A DNA stretch of 57,898 bases from a virus. The stretch is taken from IMG/VR virus record IMGVR_UViG_3300033273_000437, positions 1 through 57,898 of that record; one strand, written 5' to 3'. The position numbers and the translations under genes were made by a program. Positions 22,920 to 29,153 of the stretch are shown piece by piece (position 1 is the stretch's first letter; each line of letters begins with the position of its first letter). The notes below the pieces were generated by a model that worked only from the letters and a program-made list of their open reading frames with translations, ran no database searches and was not told where the DNA came from.

Positions 22920-23660
22920 TTGCCACAGACAGGTCAGTTTTATATCTATTGCTATTTAGATGAGGCTCTAGAACCCTACTACATCGGCAAAGGTAAGGGT
23001 TATAGGGCTTGGACTAAGCACACCACAGTAGAAGTCCCACCTGAAGATAGGATTATAATCGTGATGGACGGTCTCGATGAGGAGACCGCTCTTAGGTGCG
23101 AGAAGACGTGCATCGACTTCTACGGTCGTGAGAAGGATGGAGGCACATTGAAGAATGTGCATCCAGGTGGAACTATCGGTTTCCCTACAGGGGAAGAACA
23201 CCATCTTTTCGGTAAATCCGGTTTTGAACATCCTGTATGTGGGATGACAGGCCCTATGCAAGGACGCACAGGCTCGAAGCATCCGTCCTACGGAACTACA
23301 GGAGCACTAAAAGGGCGAACAGGAGCAAAGCACCCTACAAGTAAGAAGTACCGGCTGACTTCTCCTACTGGAGAAAACTTTGAAATCCATGGCCTGTCAG
23401 CCTTTTGCTGTGAACACGGATTAAATCCGACTTATATGAGCGCCGTTGCTCATGGCAGAATGAGCGACCACAAAGGCTGGAAGTGCGAGTTGTTAGAAAC
23501 TAAACTGCGTATCGCCACTTCGCCGTCAGGAGAACGGTTTGAGGTGCGAAATCTCAGTGAGTTTTGTAAGAAACACGGTCTCAGACCCTCTGGAATGACC
23601 AACGTTTCTATCGGCAGAGCCAAGACTCATAAGGGTTGGAGATACGAAAATATCACTTAA
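22920..23660 (+). CDS. GIY-YIG homing endonuclease with NUMOD repeats
   Basis: 246 residues, TTG start (no ATG/GTG nearby in frame). Catalytic domain: FYIYCYLDEALEPYYIGKGK with the GIY- and YIG-type strands, then an R and a catalytic Glu region (ALRCEKTCIDFYGR). The C-terminal part has NUMOD3-like short repeats (GKSGFEHPVCGMTGPMQGRT, GSKHPSYGTTGALKGRTGAK) and two LS.FC..HGL..S.M helix units. It is probably mobile and sits directly upstream of the large structured RNA region. Confidence 0.88.
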   Translation: MPQTGQFYIYCYLDEALEPYYIGKGKGYRAWTKHTTVEVPPEDRIIIVMDGLDEETALRCEKTCIDFYGREKDGGTLKNVHPGGTIGFPTGEEHHLFGKSGFEHPVCGMTGPMQGRTGSKHPSYGTTGALKGRTGAKHPTSKKYRLTSPTGENFEIHGLSAFCCEHGLNPTYMSAVAHGRMSDHKGWKCELLETKLRIATSPSGERFEVRNLSEFCKKHGLRPSGMTNVSIGRAKTHKGWRYENIT

Positions 23661-24320
23661 AAAGCCAAATCTATGTTTCTAGGTATGTATATTTAATTAT
23701 GCGGGGACATAGTAAGTATATAAATCATATTTAACTATCTAATAGTTATTAGCTAAGAGTTAGGAAAGTAATAATTAGGTCCCCGCTATTTATTACTTAA
23801 CAGATTGTTGCTTGATATTGACGGATCGGGGGGTTTCATGGTATTTCGCGGGCGCTGCGCGGTTCCTTTATTGGGTCCGACTGGCTGGAGAGTGTGCCAA
23901 TCAAATAGGTGGCACAGAATATGGTGTCCTGTCCTGAAATGGATTAGAAAGGGTTCAACCAAACGAGGTCAGCCCAAACGACTCAACCAAGACGCCACAA
24001 AACGGCGACATAAGGCACGCGGAACCCGCGCAGTTAGTCCGATTCTCCCGACCTTATGGGAACCACGGAGAGACGACGGCGACAGGTCCACACGGTCTAG
24101 ACCAACTGGTAGCAAGTGCTGGCAGGTTTAGAGGGCAAAACGTAGGCGCGCCGTATGGGCAGCTGATTTTATCATCCCGGATCTGTCAGGAACTACTAGA
24201 GGTTGGACTTTCAATAAATAATATTTAGGACTGCAATTTACGCGATAGGTGTGGTGTATCTCAACAGCACTGAAACGTATCTAATGCGGGCCAGGGTAAC
24301 TAATCATCCCTTCAGATTTA

Positions 24321-24427
24321 GCGCAAGCTGTATCTAACAGAAAGGAGTGAATAGATAGGTTTTCTCGGTGTATATCAGCAGATTAAATCTATCTTTTCAC
24401 AATCAGGTTCAAATCCTGTCTTGCGTT
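24321..24427 (+). ncRNA. tRNA-like 3' domain of the structured RNA
   Basis: GCGCAAG (24321-24327) pairs with CTTGCGT (24420-24426; first pair G-U) as a 7-bp acceptor stem. A tRNA T-arm follows the rules: CAGG-TTCAAAT-CCTG at 24404-24418, one base before the 3' acceptor strand. In between are a small hairpin CTGT/ACAG (24328-24340) where a D-arm would be and a 10-bp stem (24353-24362/24385-24394) with a 22-base loop instead of an anticodon arm. The 107-nt length and missing anticodon loop argue against a normal tRNA; it resembles a tmRNA-type tRNA-like domain or a decayed tRNA. Confidence 0.55.
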
Positions 24428-24429
24428 AT

Positions 24430-24455
24430 TGCCACTTTTTAGTGGCACTTTTTCT
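24430..24455 (+). terminator. Rho-independent terminator of the structured RNA
   Basis: TGCCACT/AGTGGCA (24430-24436 with 24441-24447), loop TTTT, followed by CTTTTTCTCTCTC. The stem begins 3 bases after the tRNA-like acceptor stem. The T/C tail merges into the first TCTCTCTCACC leader motif of the downstream small-gene block. Confidence 0.8.
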
Positions 24456-24493
24456 CTCTCTCACCTTACAAGCTGTGCATCCAGCATCTCATC

Positions 24494-25240
24494 ATGAACT
24501 TCACACAATTTCTCAATTTCTCTCACGGCAATGCAAAGCTCAAGAAGAGACTAATCTTTTCTCTTCCGGCAGGTAAGACATGTCCTGGCGCTTTATTCTG
24601 TAAGTCTTTTGCTGTTGTTCAGCCAGACGGAAAGCGTAGGATTCAAGATGGCAAAGACACAAAGTTTCGTTGCTTTGCTGCATCTTCTGAGGTTCAATAT
24701 GACGCAGTTTATAACTTGAGAGCTACAAATATGGAGTTGTTGATGCAGTCAGTTATCAACGGTTCAATGGCTGATCTTATCGATGCAAGTATTCAGCATC
24801 ATAGACGCAAGAATGAGAAGCTGGTTCGTATTCATGAAAGTGGAGATATGTTCTCCCTGGGCTATCTATTGGCCTGGATCGAAGTTGCAAAGCGCAATCC
24901 AGATATGATCTTTTACTGTTTCAGTAAGTCTCTGGATCTTTTCTTGGGTCTTGAATTGCCTAGCAATTTCTACCTAACTGCATCTAAAGGTGGAAAGTTT
25001 GATTATCTGATTGACGAGGGTCATTTCCCTCGTTATTCCGTTGTGGTCAAGACTGAAGAAGAAGCAGCCGCTTTAGGTCTTGAGATTGATCACGATGACA
25101 GCCACTGTTTAGGTGACAAACCCTTTGCACTTCTTGTGCATGGGACTCAACCTAAAGGTTCTGATTGGGGTAAAGCTATCTTTACCCGTCGTAAAGCTGG
25201 CAAGTTCACAGGCTATAGCTCTAAAAAAGCTGCTGTCTGA
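24494..25240 (+). CDS. GP88 family phage protein
   Basis: 248 residues. KTCPGALFCKSFAVVQPDGK, a following C-F-AASSEVQYDAVYNLRATN, RIHESGDMFSLGYLLAWIEV and YCFSKSLDLFLGLELPSNF fit the phage gene-product-88 family first named in mycobacteriophages. The conserved Cys/His/Asp residues (CPGAxFC, HESGD) suggest metal or enzymatic function, but none is established to my knowledge. First gene after the structured RNA, preceded by the TCTCTCTCACC leader 29 bases before its ATG. Confidence 0.75.
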   Translation: MNFTQFLNFSHGNAKLKKRLIFSLPAGKTCPGALFCKSFAVVQPDGKRRIQDGKDTKFRCFAASSEVQYDAVYNLRATNMELLMQSVINGSMADLIDASIQHHRRKNEKLVRIHESGDMFSLGYLLAWIEVAKRNPDMIFYCFSKSLDLFLGLELPSNFYLTASKGGKFDYLIDEGHFPRYSVVVKTEEEAAALGLEIDHDDSHCLGDKPFALLVHGTQPKGSDWGKAIFTRRKAGKFTGYSSKKAAV

Positions 25241-25300
25241 TGTTCTTGTCTGGACCAGTACAACTCTTTCACCTCATCCCAATTACTTTTTTTCCATCTC

Positions 25301-25522
25301 ATGGCTAACAAAATGCAATTCCAAGTTACACAAATTGAATTTGATTTTGATGATTCTGCTTCTTATGACAAGGAGCCAGGATATTTCCAATCAATTATTG
25401 ATGAAACACTAGAAGGAGTATGGGAAGCAGATGATGAAGATGATCTCATCGAAGAGATTACATGTGCAACGGGTTGGTGCATTAAATCTATTAAGTATGA
25501 CCACGTTCTTTCAAGCTTTTAA
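25301..25522 (+). CDS. Small acidic protein (73 aa)
   Basis: ATG 25301: MANKMQFQVTQIEFDFDDSA..., highly acidic (DETLEGVWEADDEDDLIEEI), with a CATGWCIKSIKYDH end. The predicted beta-alpha-beta layout and strong negative charge resemble DNA-mimic or host-inhibitor proteins of phages, but that is speculative. Confidence 0.6.
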   Translation: MANKMQFQVTQIEFDFDDSASYDKEPGYFQSIIDETLEGVWEADDEDDLIEEITCATGWCIKSIKYDHVLSSF

Positions 25523-25529
25523 TCCAGCC

Positions 25530-25766
25530 ATGTTTAACATCATCGATTCACGATCTGGCGCTGTTGTTGCTGTTGCTTCAGACTTCACATCTGCGAAACG
25601 TGAGGCATCTAAGTATCGCCGCGCTCAGTACATCAAAGACTGGCAATTAGTAAAGATCAAGAAACAGAAAGAAGCCCCAATACGTGTGTATCACGACGAC
25701 TCAGGTTGTTGTGATGCACTGCGTGATCGCAGATCTGAACTTTACGGAGCAGCTAATTGGCGATGA
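25530..25766 (+). CDS. Small protein of unknown function (78 aa)
   Basis: Preferred start ATG 25530 (MFNIIDSRSGAVVAVASDFT...), 8 bases after the previous stop; ATG 25497 would add 11 residues and overlap. Contains FTSAKREASKYRRAQYIKDW then QLVKIKKQK, a basic helix-strand unit, then YHDDSGCCDALRDRRSELYG. Ends in ATGA, overlapping the next start. Confidence 0.55.
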   Translation: MFNIIDSRSGAVVAVASDFTSAKREASKYRRAQYIKDWQLVKIKKQKEAPIRVYHDDSGCCDALRDRRSELYGAANWR

Positions 25767-25960
25767 TTCACATCACTCCCAAATCTTCAAAAGCAAAGAA
25801 TCGTCTTGCTAATCAGATGAATAACGATCCACGAATGGTGATTGAACAGGTCAACGACACTCACATCTTTGCAGTGTCTGTATCTGGTTCTTATTGCTGT
25901 TGGATTCAACACTCAAACGATCCACATTTTGAATACCTACACACACTTCCTGAGCTATGA
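25763..25960 (+). CDS. Small protein of unknown function (65 aa)
   Basis: ATG 25763 overlaps the previous stop (ATGA) and its own stop overlaps the next ATG in the same way, giving a coupled chain. MIHITPKSSKAKNRLANQMN, then DPRMVIEQVNDTHIFAVSVS and GSYCCWIQHSNDPHFEYL suggests a small helix plus beta-sheet domain. No family recognised. Confidence 0.6.
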   Translation: MIHITPKSSKAKNRLANQMNNDPRMVIEQVNDTHIFAVSVSGSYCCWIQHSNDPHFEYLHTLPEL

Positions 25961-26304
25961 AAGTCCGCGTTTATTACAACCTCACAAAGCACATCTGGAG
26001 TGTGCAGAAGCATGTTCCAGGTAAGGGTTGGAGAGTTGCAGGACATCTCCCACGTCTTGCACTCAATAACGTCCAAACTGTAGTTAATGCCTACGGCCAG
26101 CAACGAACAAGGACAGAGGGTAAGAAGTACGTTCACGCCTTTTTAGAAGGTGAGATCTGTACATCTGCCTTTTCTGTTACTCCTTCCCACAGACGCATCA
26201 CATACAACCCACAACGTGACAACACGTTTGTGTGGAAGCACAACGGCGAGGAGTTCACATCTTCTCATCAGGTTGTCTTAACCGACAACGCATACGCTCT
26301 CTGA
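25957..26304 (+). CDS. Conserved-type phage protein (115 aa)
   Basis: MKVRVYYNLTKHIWSVQKHV, then GWRVAGHLPRLALNNVQTVV, then GKKYVHAFLEGEIC and RRITYNPQRDNTFVWKHNGE has the pattern of a widespread small phage family (VYYNLxKxxxSV at the start, R..KNVHA.v.G in the middle, YNPy....F at the end), known to me only as hypothetical proteins. Coupled to the upstream gene by ATGA. Confidence 0.65.
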   Translation: MKVRVYYNLTKHIWSVQKHVPGKGWRVAGHLPRLALNNVQTVVNAYGQQRTRTEGKKYVHAFLEGEICTSAFSVTPSHRRITYNPQRDNTFVWKHNGEEFTSSHQVVLTDNAYAL

Positions 26305-26310
26305 TTCTTT

Positions 26311-26323
26311 TCTCTCTCTCACC
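26311..26323 (+). repeat. TCTCTCTCACC leader motif (family of about seven copies)
   Basis: Here TCTCTCTCTCACC directly abuts ATG 26324. Related copies: 24453-24465, 27295-27305, 27682-27694 (ACTCTCTCTTCACC-like), 28997-29007, 29136-29146 and 30443-30452. Each lies 0-30 bases before a start codon or just behind a hairpin. There is no purine-rich ribosome site in these leaders, so a pyrimidine-rich S1-type initiation or processing signal is possible. Confidence 0.55.
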
Positions 26324-26737
26324 ATGACAATCTCCACTCGCTCAAAGCGTCAAGCCGCTACTAAAAAACGCGTTAAATTCACCACAAAGGCAGCAAAATC
26401 CGTGGCAGAATCCTGGACCGAAGAACAGTACGAACGCGAACTGTCGATCTACCTTGATCGCAAAAAGCTTTTTGCTGACATCGAGGCTGAGGTTAAAGGT
26501 CGCATGGCACAACTTGTTCAATACATGAATGCCCATGAGATTCAGTCTGCTTCATTGGATGATCAACAGGTAGTCATCACTCGTCGTAAGGTTTGGTCTT
26601 ATAGCGACGAATGTCGCCGTGAACTTGAAAAGGTCAAGAATGCACAGCGTCAAGAACAAGAAGATGGCAGAGCCACATTCAGTGAATCCGTCTACCTGAC
26701 TGTCAAGCCCACCAGCAACAGAGAGGTGGAAGCATGA
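26324..26737 (+). CDS. Helical basic/acidic protein (137 aa)
   Basis: ATG 26324 immediately follows the CT-rich leader. Basic N-terminus (TRSKRQAATKKRVKFTTKAA) then long charged helices (YERELSIYLDRKKLFADIEA) and a beta end (QQVVITRRKVWSYSD ... VYLTVKPTSNREVEA). The layout recalls Gp157/nuclease-associated phage coiled-coil proteins, but no motif decides. Its stop overlaps the next ATG. Confidence 0.6.
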   Translation: MTISTRSKRQAATKKRVKFTTKAAKSVAESWTEEQYERELSIYLDRKKLFADIEAEVKGRMAQLVQYMNAHEIQSASLDDQQVVITRRKVWSYSDECRRELEKVKNAQRQEQEDGRATFSESVYLTVKPTSNREVEA

Positions 26738-26895
26738 CCAAACAACAAAAGATCTTCGGATTCTCCACCCTCCTGGTCTGTTTGGGTGTTCTCTTCCTTA
26801 CGCCTTGGCCGACTGCTGATGCGGTCTTCTCTACCCACGCTTCTCCACCACTCAACTATGAAAACCTACAAGTTCAGAACGCTAATTCACAATGA
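26734..26895 (+). CDS. Small membrane or exported protein (53 aa)
   Basis: ATG 26734 overlaps the previous stop (ATGA). MTKQQKIFGFSTLLVCLGVL then FLTPWPTADAVFSTHASP has a basic start, one hydrophobic helix and an A-D-A that could be a signal peptidase site; the remaining 25 residues would be periplasmic. It overlaps the next gene by 38 bases. Confidence 0.5.
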   Translation: MTKQQKIFGFSTLLVCLGVLFLTPWPTADAVFSTHASPPLNYENLQVQNANSQ

Positions 26896-27115
26896 AAACG
26901 GACGTGACATTCCGTCCTCTTGGTTCTTCGTTATTGCTGCTTCAAAAGATGAGGCACAGGAACTAGCACTTAATTACATCAGGGATCTCAATGAGCACAA
27001 TGAACGTCTTCATTCGTTCTTCAAAAGAGACACCTTTTACTCAGGTGCAACCTTTGAATACGTTCTCCCATACGGCCACTTGAACACTTCTGCAATCAAC
27101 TATGAACCTGCATGA
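26858..27115 (+). CDS. Small protein of unknown function (85 aa)
   Basis: ATG 26858 chosen (MKTYKFRTLIHNENGRDIPS); upstream residues in frame are poor. FFVIAASKDEAQELALNYIR then DLNEHNERLHSFFKRDTFYS fits a small ferredoxin-like beta-alpha-beta fold. Overlaps the next gene start by 14 bases. Confidence 0.6.
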   Translation: MKTYKFRTLIHNENGRDIPSSWFFVIAASKDEAQELALNYIRDLNEHNERLHSFFKRDTFYSGATFEYVLPYGHLNTSAINYEPA

Positions 27116-27251
27116 TCTTGTCATCCGCGCTCGTGACCTTTCGATTCTGGAGAATCGTGCTCAGTGGATATGCCTTCATCCGCAAGGCTTTCACTACATA
27201 ACAAAGGATCCTGATCCCTCCCGTGTCGTAACGGTTGTCAGACCTCGTTAA
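27102..27251 (+). CDS. Small protein of unknown function (49 aa)
   Basis: ATG 27102: MNLHDLVIRARDLSILENRA, QWICLHPQGFHYITKDPDPS, RVVTVVRPR. Overlaps the preceding gene by 14 bases. Helix followed by two strands; ends just before a terminator hairpin. Confidence 0.55.
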   Translation: MNLHDLVIRARDLSILENRAQWICLHPQGFHYITKDPDPSRVVTVVRPR

Positions 27252-27266
27252 TTAACGCCCAACACT

Positions 27267-27292
27267 GGCCTGGGCAGGATGCCAGACCTTTT
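27267..27292 (+). terminator. Rho-independent terminator in the small-gene block
   Basis: GGCCTGG/CCAGACC (27267-27273 with 27282-27288, one C-A mismatch), 8-base loop, TTTT. Followed three bases later by a TCTCTCTCACC leader (27295-27305) and then ATG 27313. Confidence 0.6.
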
Positions 27293-27312
27293 CATCTCTC
27301 TCACCTAAAACA

Positions 27313-27585
27313 ATGACCACGTCCGTCACCACCACCAAGTTCAGCGCCGACAAGATTGTCTGGCCTGCACACACTCTTATCTCAAATTACGCTCTCAAAC
27401 ATGCCATCATCGAGTTCCTGGACAACAACCCTGAAGGTGTAAGGAACTGCGATGTAGGTAGAGCGATTGGATACAACGACTCTCGTCAGTGGTTCAGCTT
27501 CGGATTGCTTGAATCCTTGATCAAGGAAGCGAAGGTCGAGAAATGCTCGATCAATGGCAATACTCTCTACTTCTCTGTGGGTTGA
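27313..27585 (+). CDS. Winged-helix-like DNA-binding protein (90 aa)
   Basis: ATG 27313, 7 bases after the CT leader. After a Thr-rich start, LISNYALKHAIIEFLDNNPE, GVRNCDVGRAIGYNDSRQWF, then LLESLIKEAKVEKCSINGNT plus LYFSV gives the helix-helix-'recognition'-wing pattern of winged-helix repressors, including the ...G.V.....G.....NTLYF wing. A transcription regulator of the block is plausible. Confidence 0.65.
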   Translation: MTTSVTTTKFSADKIVWPAHTLISNYALKHAIIEFLDNNPEGVRNCDVGRAIGYNDSRQWFSFGLLESLIKEAKVEKCSINGNTLYFSVG

Positions 27586-27588
27586 ATC

Positions 27589-27714
27589 ATGAATAACTTA
27601 ATTGAACCCGAACCATCCCGTATTGCGGTGGTTATCTCGGAGACATCGATAACTTGTACAACAACTTGTACAACACACACACTCTCTCTTCACCCGATTG
27701 ACCATGACTATTGA
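27589..27714 (+). CDS. Possible small protein over the CT/CA-rich leader (41 aa)
   Basis: ATG 27589: MNNLIEPEPSRIAVVISETS, then ITCTTTCTTHTLSLHPIDHD. The last half is encoded by the TTGTACAA repeats and CA/CT-rich leader, so only the first 20 codons look like normal protein. It may be a leader peptide for the next gene, whose ATG it overlaps. Confidence 0.35.
   Translation: MNNLIEPEPSRIAVVISETSITCTTTCTTHTLSLHPIDHDY
27654..27673. promoter_or_regulatory. Tandem palindromes TTGTACAA x2, candidate operator
   Basis: TTGTACAA at 27654-27661 and 27666-27673, each a perfect 8-bp palindrome, 12 bp apart, followed by a CA run, a CT run and the ATG at 27704. The encoded winged-helix protein upstream is one possible ligand. 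Confidence 0.45.
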
Positions 27715-27856
27715 TCATCTCGAAATGCTTACTCGACGTGAGCAATTGATGGAAGACATCATTGCAATTATGAGTGACTACGACTCCAGGGAATCATCTG
27801 ATTCGTTAATCGCAGACTTATGCGATGCCGTCTGTAAAAACTTTCCTAACACCTGA
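27704..27856 (+). CDS. Small acidic helical protein (50 aa)
   Basis: ATG 27704: MTIDHLEMLTRREQLMEDII, AIMSDYDSRESSDSLIADLC, DAVCKNFPNT. Two amphipathic helices, net negative charge. Preceded by ACTCTCTCTTCACCC. Function unknown. Confidence 0.55.
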   Translation: MTIDHLEMLTRREQLMEDIIAIMSDYDSRESSDSLIADLCDAVCKNFPNT

Positions 27857-27863
27857 TTGATCT

Positions 27864-27998
27864 ATGACTGACCTATTACGAGCACGCTACGAGGAGTACA
27901 TCGCAAACTTTGATCCCTCTCCTCAGAACTACGGCGACGACTACAGCACACCCCCAGATTTTGAAACCTGGGTTATCGAACAGGAGGAAGAAGAATGA
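27864..27998 (+). CDS. Small acidic protein (44 aa)
   Basis: ATG 27864: MTDLLRARYEEYIANFDPSP, QNYGDDYSTPPDFETWVIEQ, EEEE. Overlaps the next ATG by 4 bases (ATGA). Very acidic tail. Function unknown. Confidence 0.55.
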   Translation: MTDLLRARYEEYIANFDPSPQNYGDDYSTPPDFETWVIEQEEEE

Positions 27999-28318
27999 CT
28001 CCCAAACCACCAGTCGAATACTCACGCATCACACGATCTGTTGAACTCAAGGACTATGTAATCGGTGGCAACTCTGATTATTGGCTTGAAGTCACACAGT
28101 GGGAAAACGGTGAGGGTTTCGATCTTCACTTAAGTCGTGATGCACAGTGGCTTTCACTGTCTTGGGAAGAATACAGTGCAATGCTGGCAGCACTTGGTGA
28201 TTGGGTTGAACAACCCGCTGATGTTTGCCCGCACATCGCCACAACAACTGACGGCAGTAATTACTGCAAACTTGGCCTAAAAACTCTTCTTAATTACGCA
28301 GGAGAATCTTTGAAATGA
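27995..28318 (+). CDS. Small protein of unknown function (107 aa)
   Basis: Coupled at both ends by ATGA. Contains YWLEVTQWENGEGFDLHLSR, DAQWLSLSWEEYSAMLAALG and a Cys/His pair (VCPHIATTTDGSNYCKLG). The alternating strand and Trp pattern suggests a compact beta-sheet protein. No family recognised. Confidence 0.6.
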   Translation: MTPKPPVEYSRITRSVELKDYVIGGNSDYWLEVTQWENGEGFDLHLSRDAQWLSLSWEEYSAMLAALGDWVEQPADVCPHIATTTDGSNYCKLGLKTLLNYAGESLK

Positions 28319-28521
28319 GCTACACGCATTATTTTGATGTGCGAATTGCTAATCATTTTCAATCGGACGTAGAAGATTTTGAGGAGGCACTTAAATCTTG
28401 GGCTAAGACGTTCGAGGATGCTTCAGCACTGCGTTCCCACTTGTTGAGTTCTGATGAGGCAACCGGATCGATTTTTGCAGGAATTGAGTTTTCTGAAACT
28501 ATTCAGGAGGCTGAACAGTGA
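28315..28521 (+). CDS. Small protein of unknown function (68 aa)
   Basis: MSYTHYFDVRIANHFQSDVE, then DFEEALKSWAKTFEDASALR, then SHLLSSDEATGSIFAGIEFS. Acidic; beta-alpha-beta-like. Start overlaps the previous stop (ATGA) and its stop overlaps the next GTG. Confidence 0.6.
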   Translation: MSYTHYFDVRIANHFQSDVEDFEEALKSWAKTFEDASALRSHLLSSDEATGSIFAGIEFSETIQEAEQ

Positions 28522-28763
28522 AATCAAATCAGGACAAGAGAGCTGATTTCAAGCGTCTGCTCATCCCACGGCTGAAGAAAGCAGTCAAAGCCATCAAGCT
28601 GATTGGCAATCTCTCAGCCAGTCAATATGCCTACACAGAAGGCGAAGCGGAGAAAGTCGTCCAGGCACTCCGTCTTGCAACCGACCAGATCGAGGCAAGA
28701 TTCTTTAAGAAGGATGCGCCCCTGGTCGCTATCCAATTCGATCACACCGAGGCCGACTCATGA
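28518..28763 (+). CDS. Small helical protein (81 aa)
   Basis: GTG 28518 in GTGA overlap. MKSNQDKRADFKRLLIPRLK, KAVKAIKLIGNLSASQYAYT, EGEAEKVVQALRLATDQIEA: basic first helix, then an AsnLeuSer-x-Tyr-x-Tyr turn and a second helix. The segment LIGNLS...Y.Y...ea.k is shared by small phage proteins of unknown role. Confidence 0.6.
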   Translation: MKSNQDKRADFKRLLIPRLKKAVKAIKLIGNLSASQYAYTEGEAEKVVQALRLATDQIEARFFKKDAPLVAIQFDHTEADS

Positions 28764-28960
28764 CCACCTATGCAGCAACAATTGACTTCCTTCATCAAGG
28801 AGTCTTGGAGGAGACGCAGATCACTCTTAAAGCCGATGATCTGGAATCCGCCCAATTGCAAGCTCTTCGTCTATGCACTGAGGCGAACCGTGTATGCGAC
28901 CTTGCCAAGTCTGATTATTCATTCTTCGGACTTGTCAATGCCAGCATCATCGACAACTAG
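28760..28960 (+). CDS. Small protein of unknown function (66 aa)
   Basis: MTTYAATIDFLHQGVLEETQ, ITLKADDLESAQLQALRLCT, EANRVCDLAKSDYSFFGLVN. Beta-alpha-beta pattern. Last gene of an eight-gene run of 4-base to 17-base junctions; a strong hairpin follows at 28971. Confidence 0.6.
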   Translation: MTTYAATIDFLHQGVLEETQITLKADDLESAQLQALRLCTEANRVCDLAKSDYSFFGLVNASIIDN

Positions 28961-28970
28961 CCAATAAAAA

Positions 28971-28992
28971 ACCCCGGATCTCACCCCGGGGT
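28971..28992 (+). terminator. Strong hairpin after the small-gene operon
   Basis: ACCCCGG/CCGGGGT (28971-28977 with 28986-28992), 8-base loop, then CGTATCTCTCTCACC. The tail is pyrimidine-rich rather than a pure T-run and contains the leader motif at 28997-29007. Confidence 0.6.
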
Positions 28993-29001
28993 CGTATCTC
29001 T

Positions 29002-29039
29002 CTCACCTTCCAACCGCTTCGTAGCGGACGGTTGGTGAG
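29002..29039 (+). promoter_or_regulatory. Leader hairpin upstream of the DUF932 gene
   Basis: CTCACC (29002-29007) pairs with GGTGAG (29034-29039), and AACCG with CGGTT inside it; alternative pairings are CCAACCG/CGGTTGG (29010-29016 with 29029-29035) and CCGCT/AGCGG. The competing stems involve the leader motif itself. The rest of 29040-29153 shows another GGC-ACTTC-GCC stem followed by TCGTATCTCTCTCAC (29136-29146) and ATG 29154. Confidence 0.4.
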
Positions 29040-29153
29040 CCCAAATTCTAACTCAGTGTCTACAGACACCATTTCCATACTGGACAGGACAGCCTTTTCC
29101 GCTTATCTTGTCTAGGACAGGCACTTCGCCTCGTATCTCTCTCACTCAAAACC

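Larger units (their letters stand above)
23701..24455 (+). ncRNA. Candidate large structured RNA (~755 nt), possibly GOLLD/ROOL-like
   Basis: No credible ORF exists for 830 bases, though neighbours are densely packed. A -10-like TATATT (23688-23693) precedes a 5' domain closed by GCGGGGAC/GTCCCCGC (23701-23708 with 23779-23786). Other stems: 23855-23866 with 24021-24033 (long range, one bulge), 23894-23899 with 23910-23915, local 24018-24022/24026-24030 as an alternative. The 3' end is a tRNA-like fold (24321-24426) followed after 3 bases by a terminator. Size, phage location and a tRNA-like element recall GOLLD and ROOL RNAs; family membership is inference. Confidence 0.6.

Noticed and set aside
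23805-24131. 108-aa plus-strand ORF in the structured RNA region
   Set aside because: TTG start, Trp/Arg-rich random composition, no ribosome site, and it runs through paired RNA stems; better explained as ncRNA.
24321-24427. A normal elongator tRNA
   Set aside because: Acceptor and T-arm fit, but no 7-base anticodon loop with flanking U33 can be placed and the length is 107 nt; recorded as tRNA-like instead.
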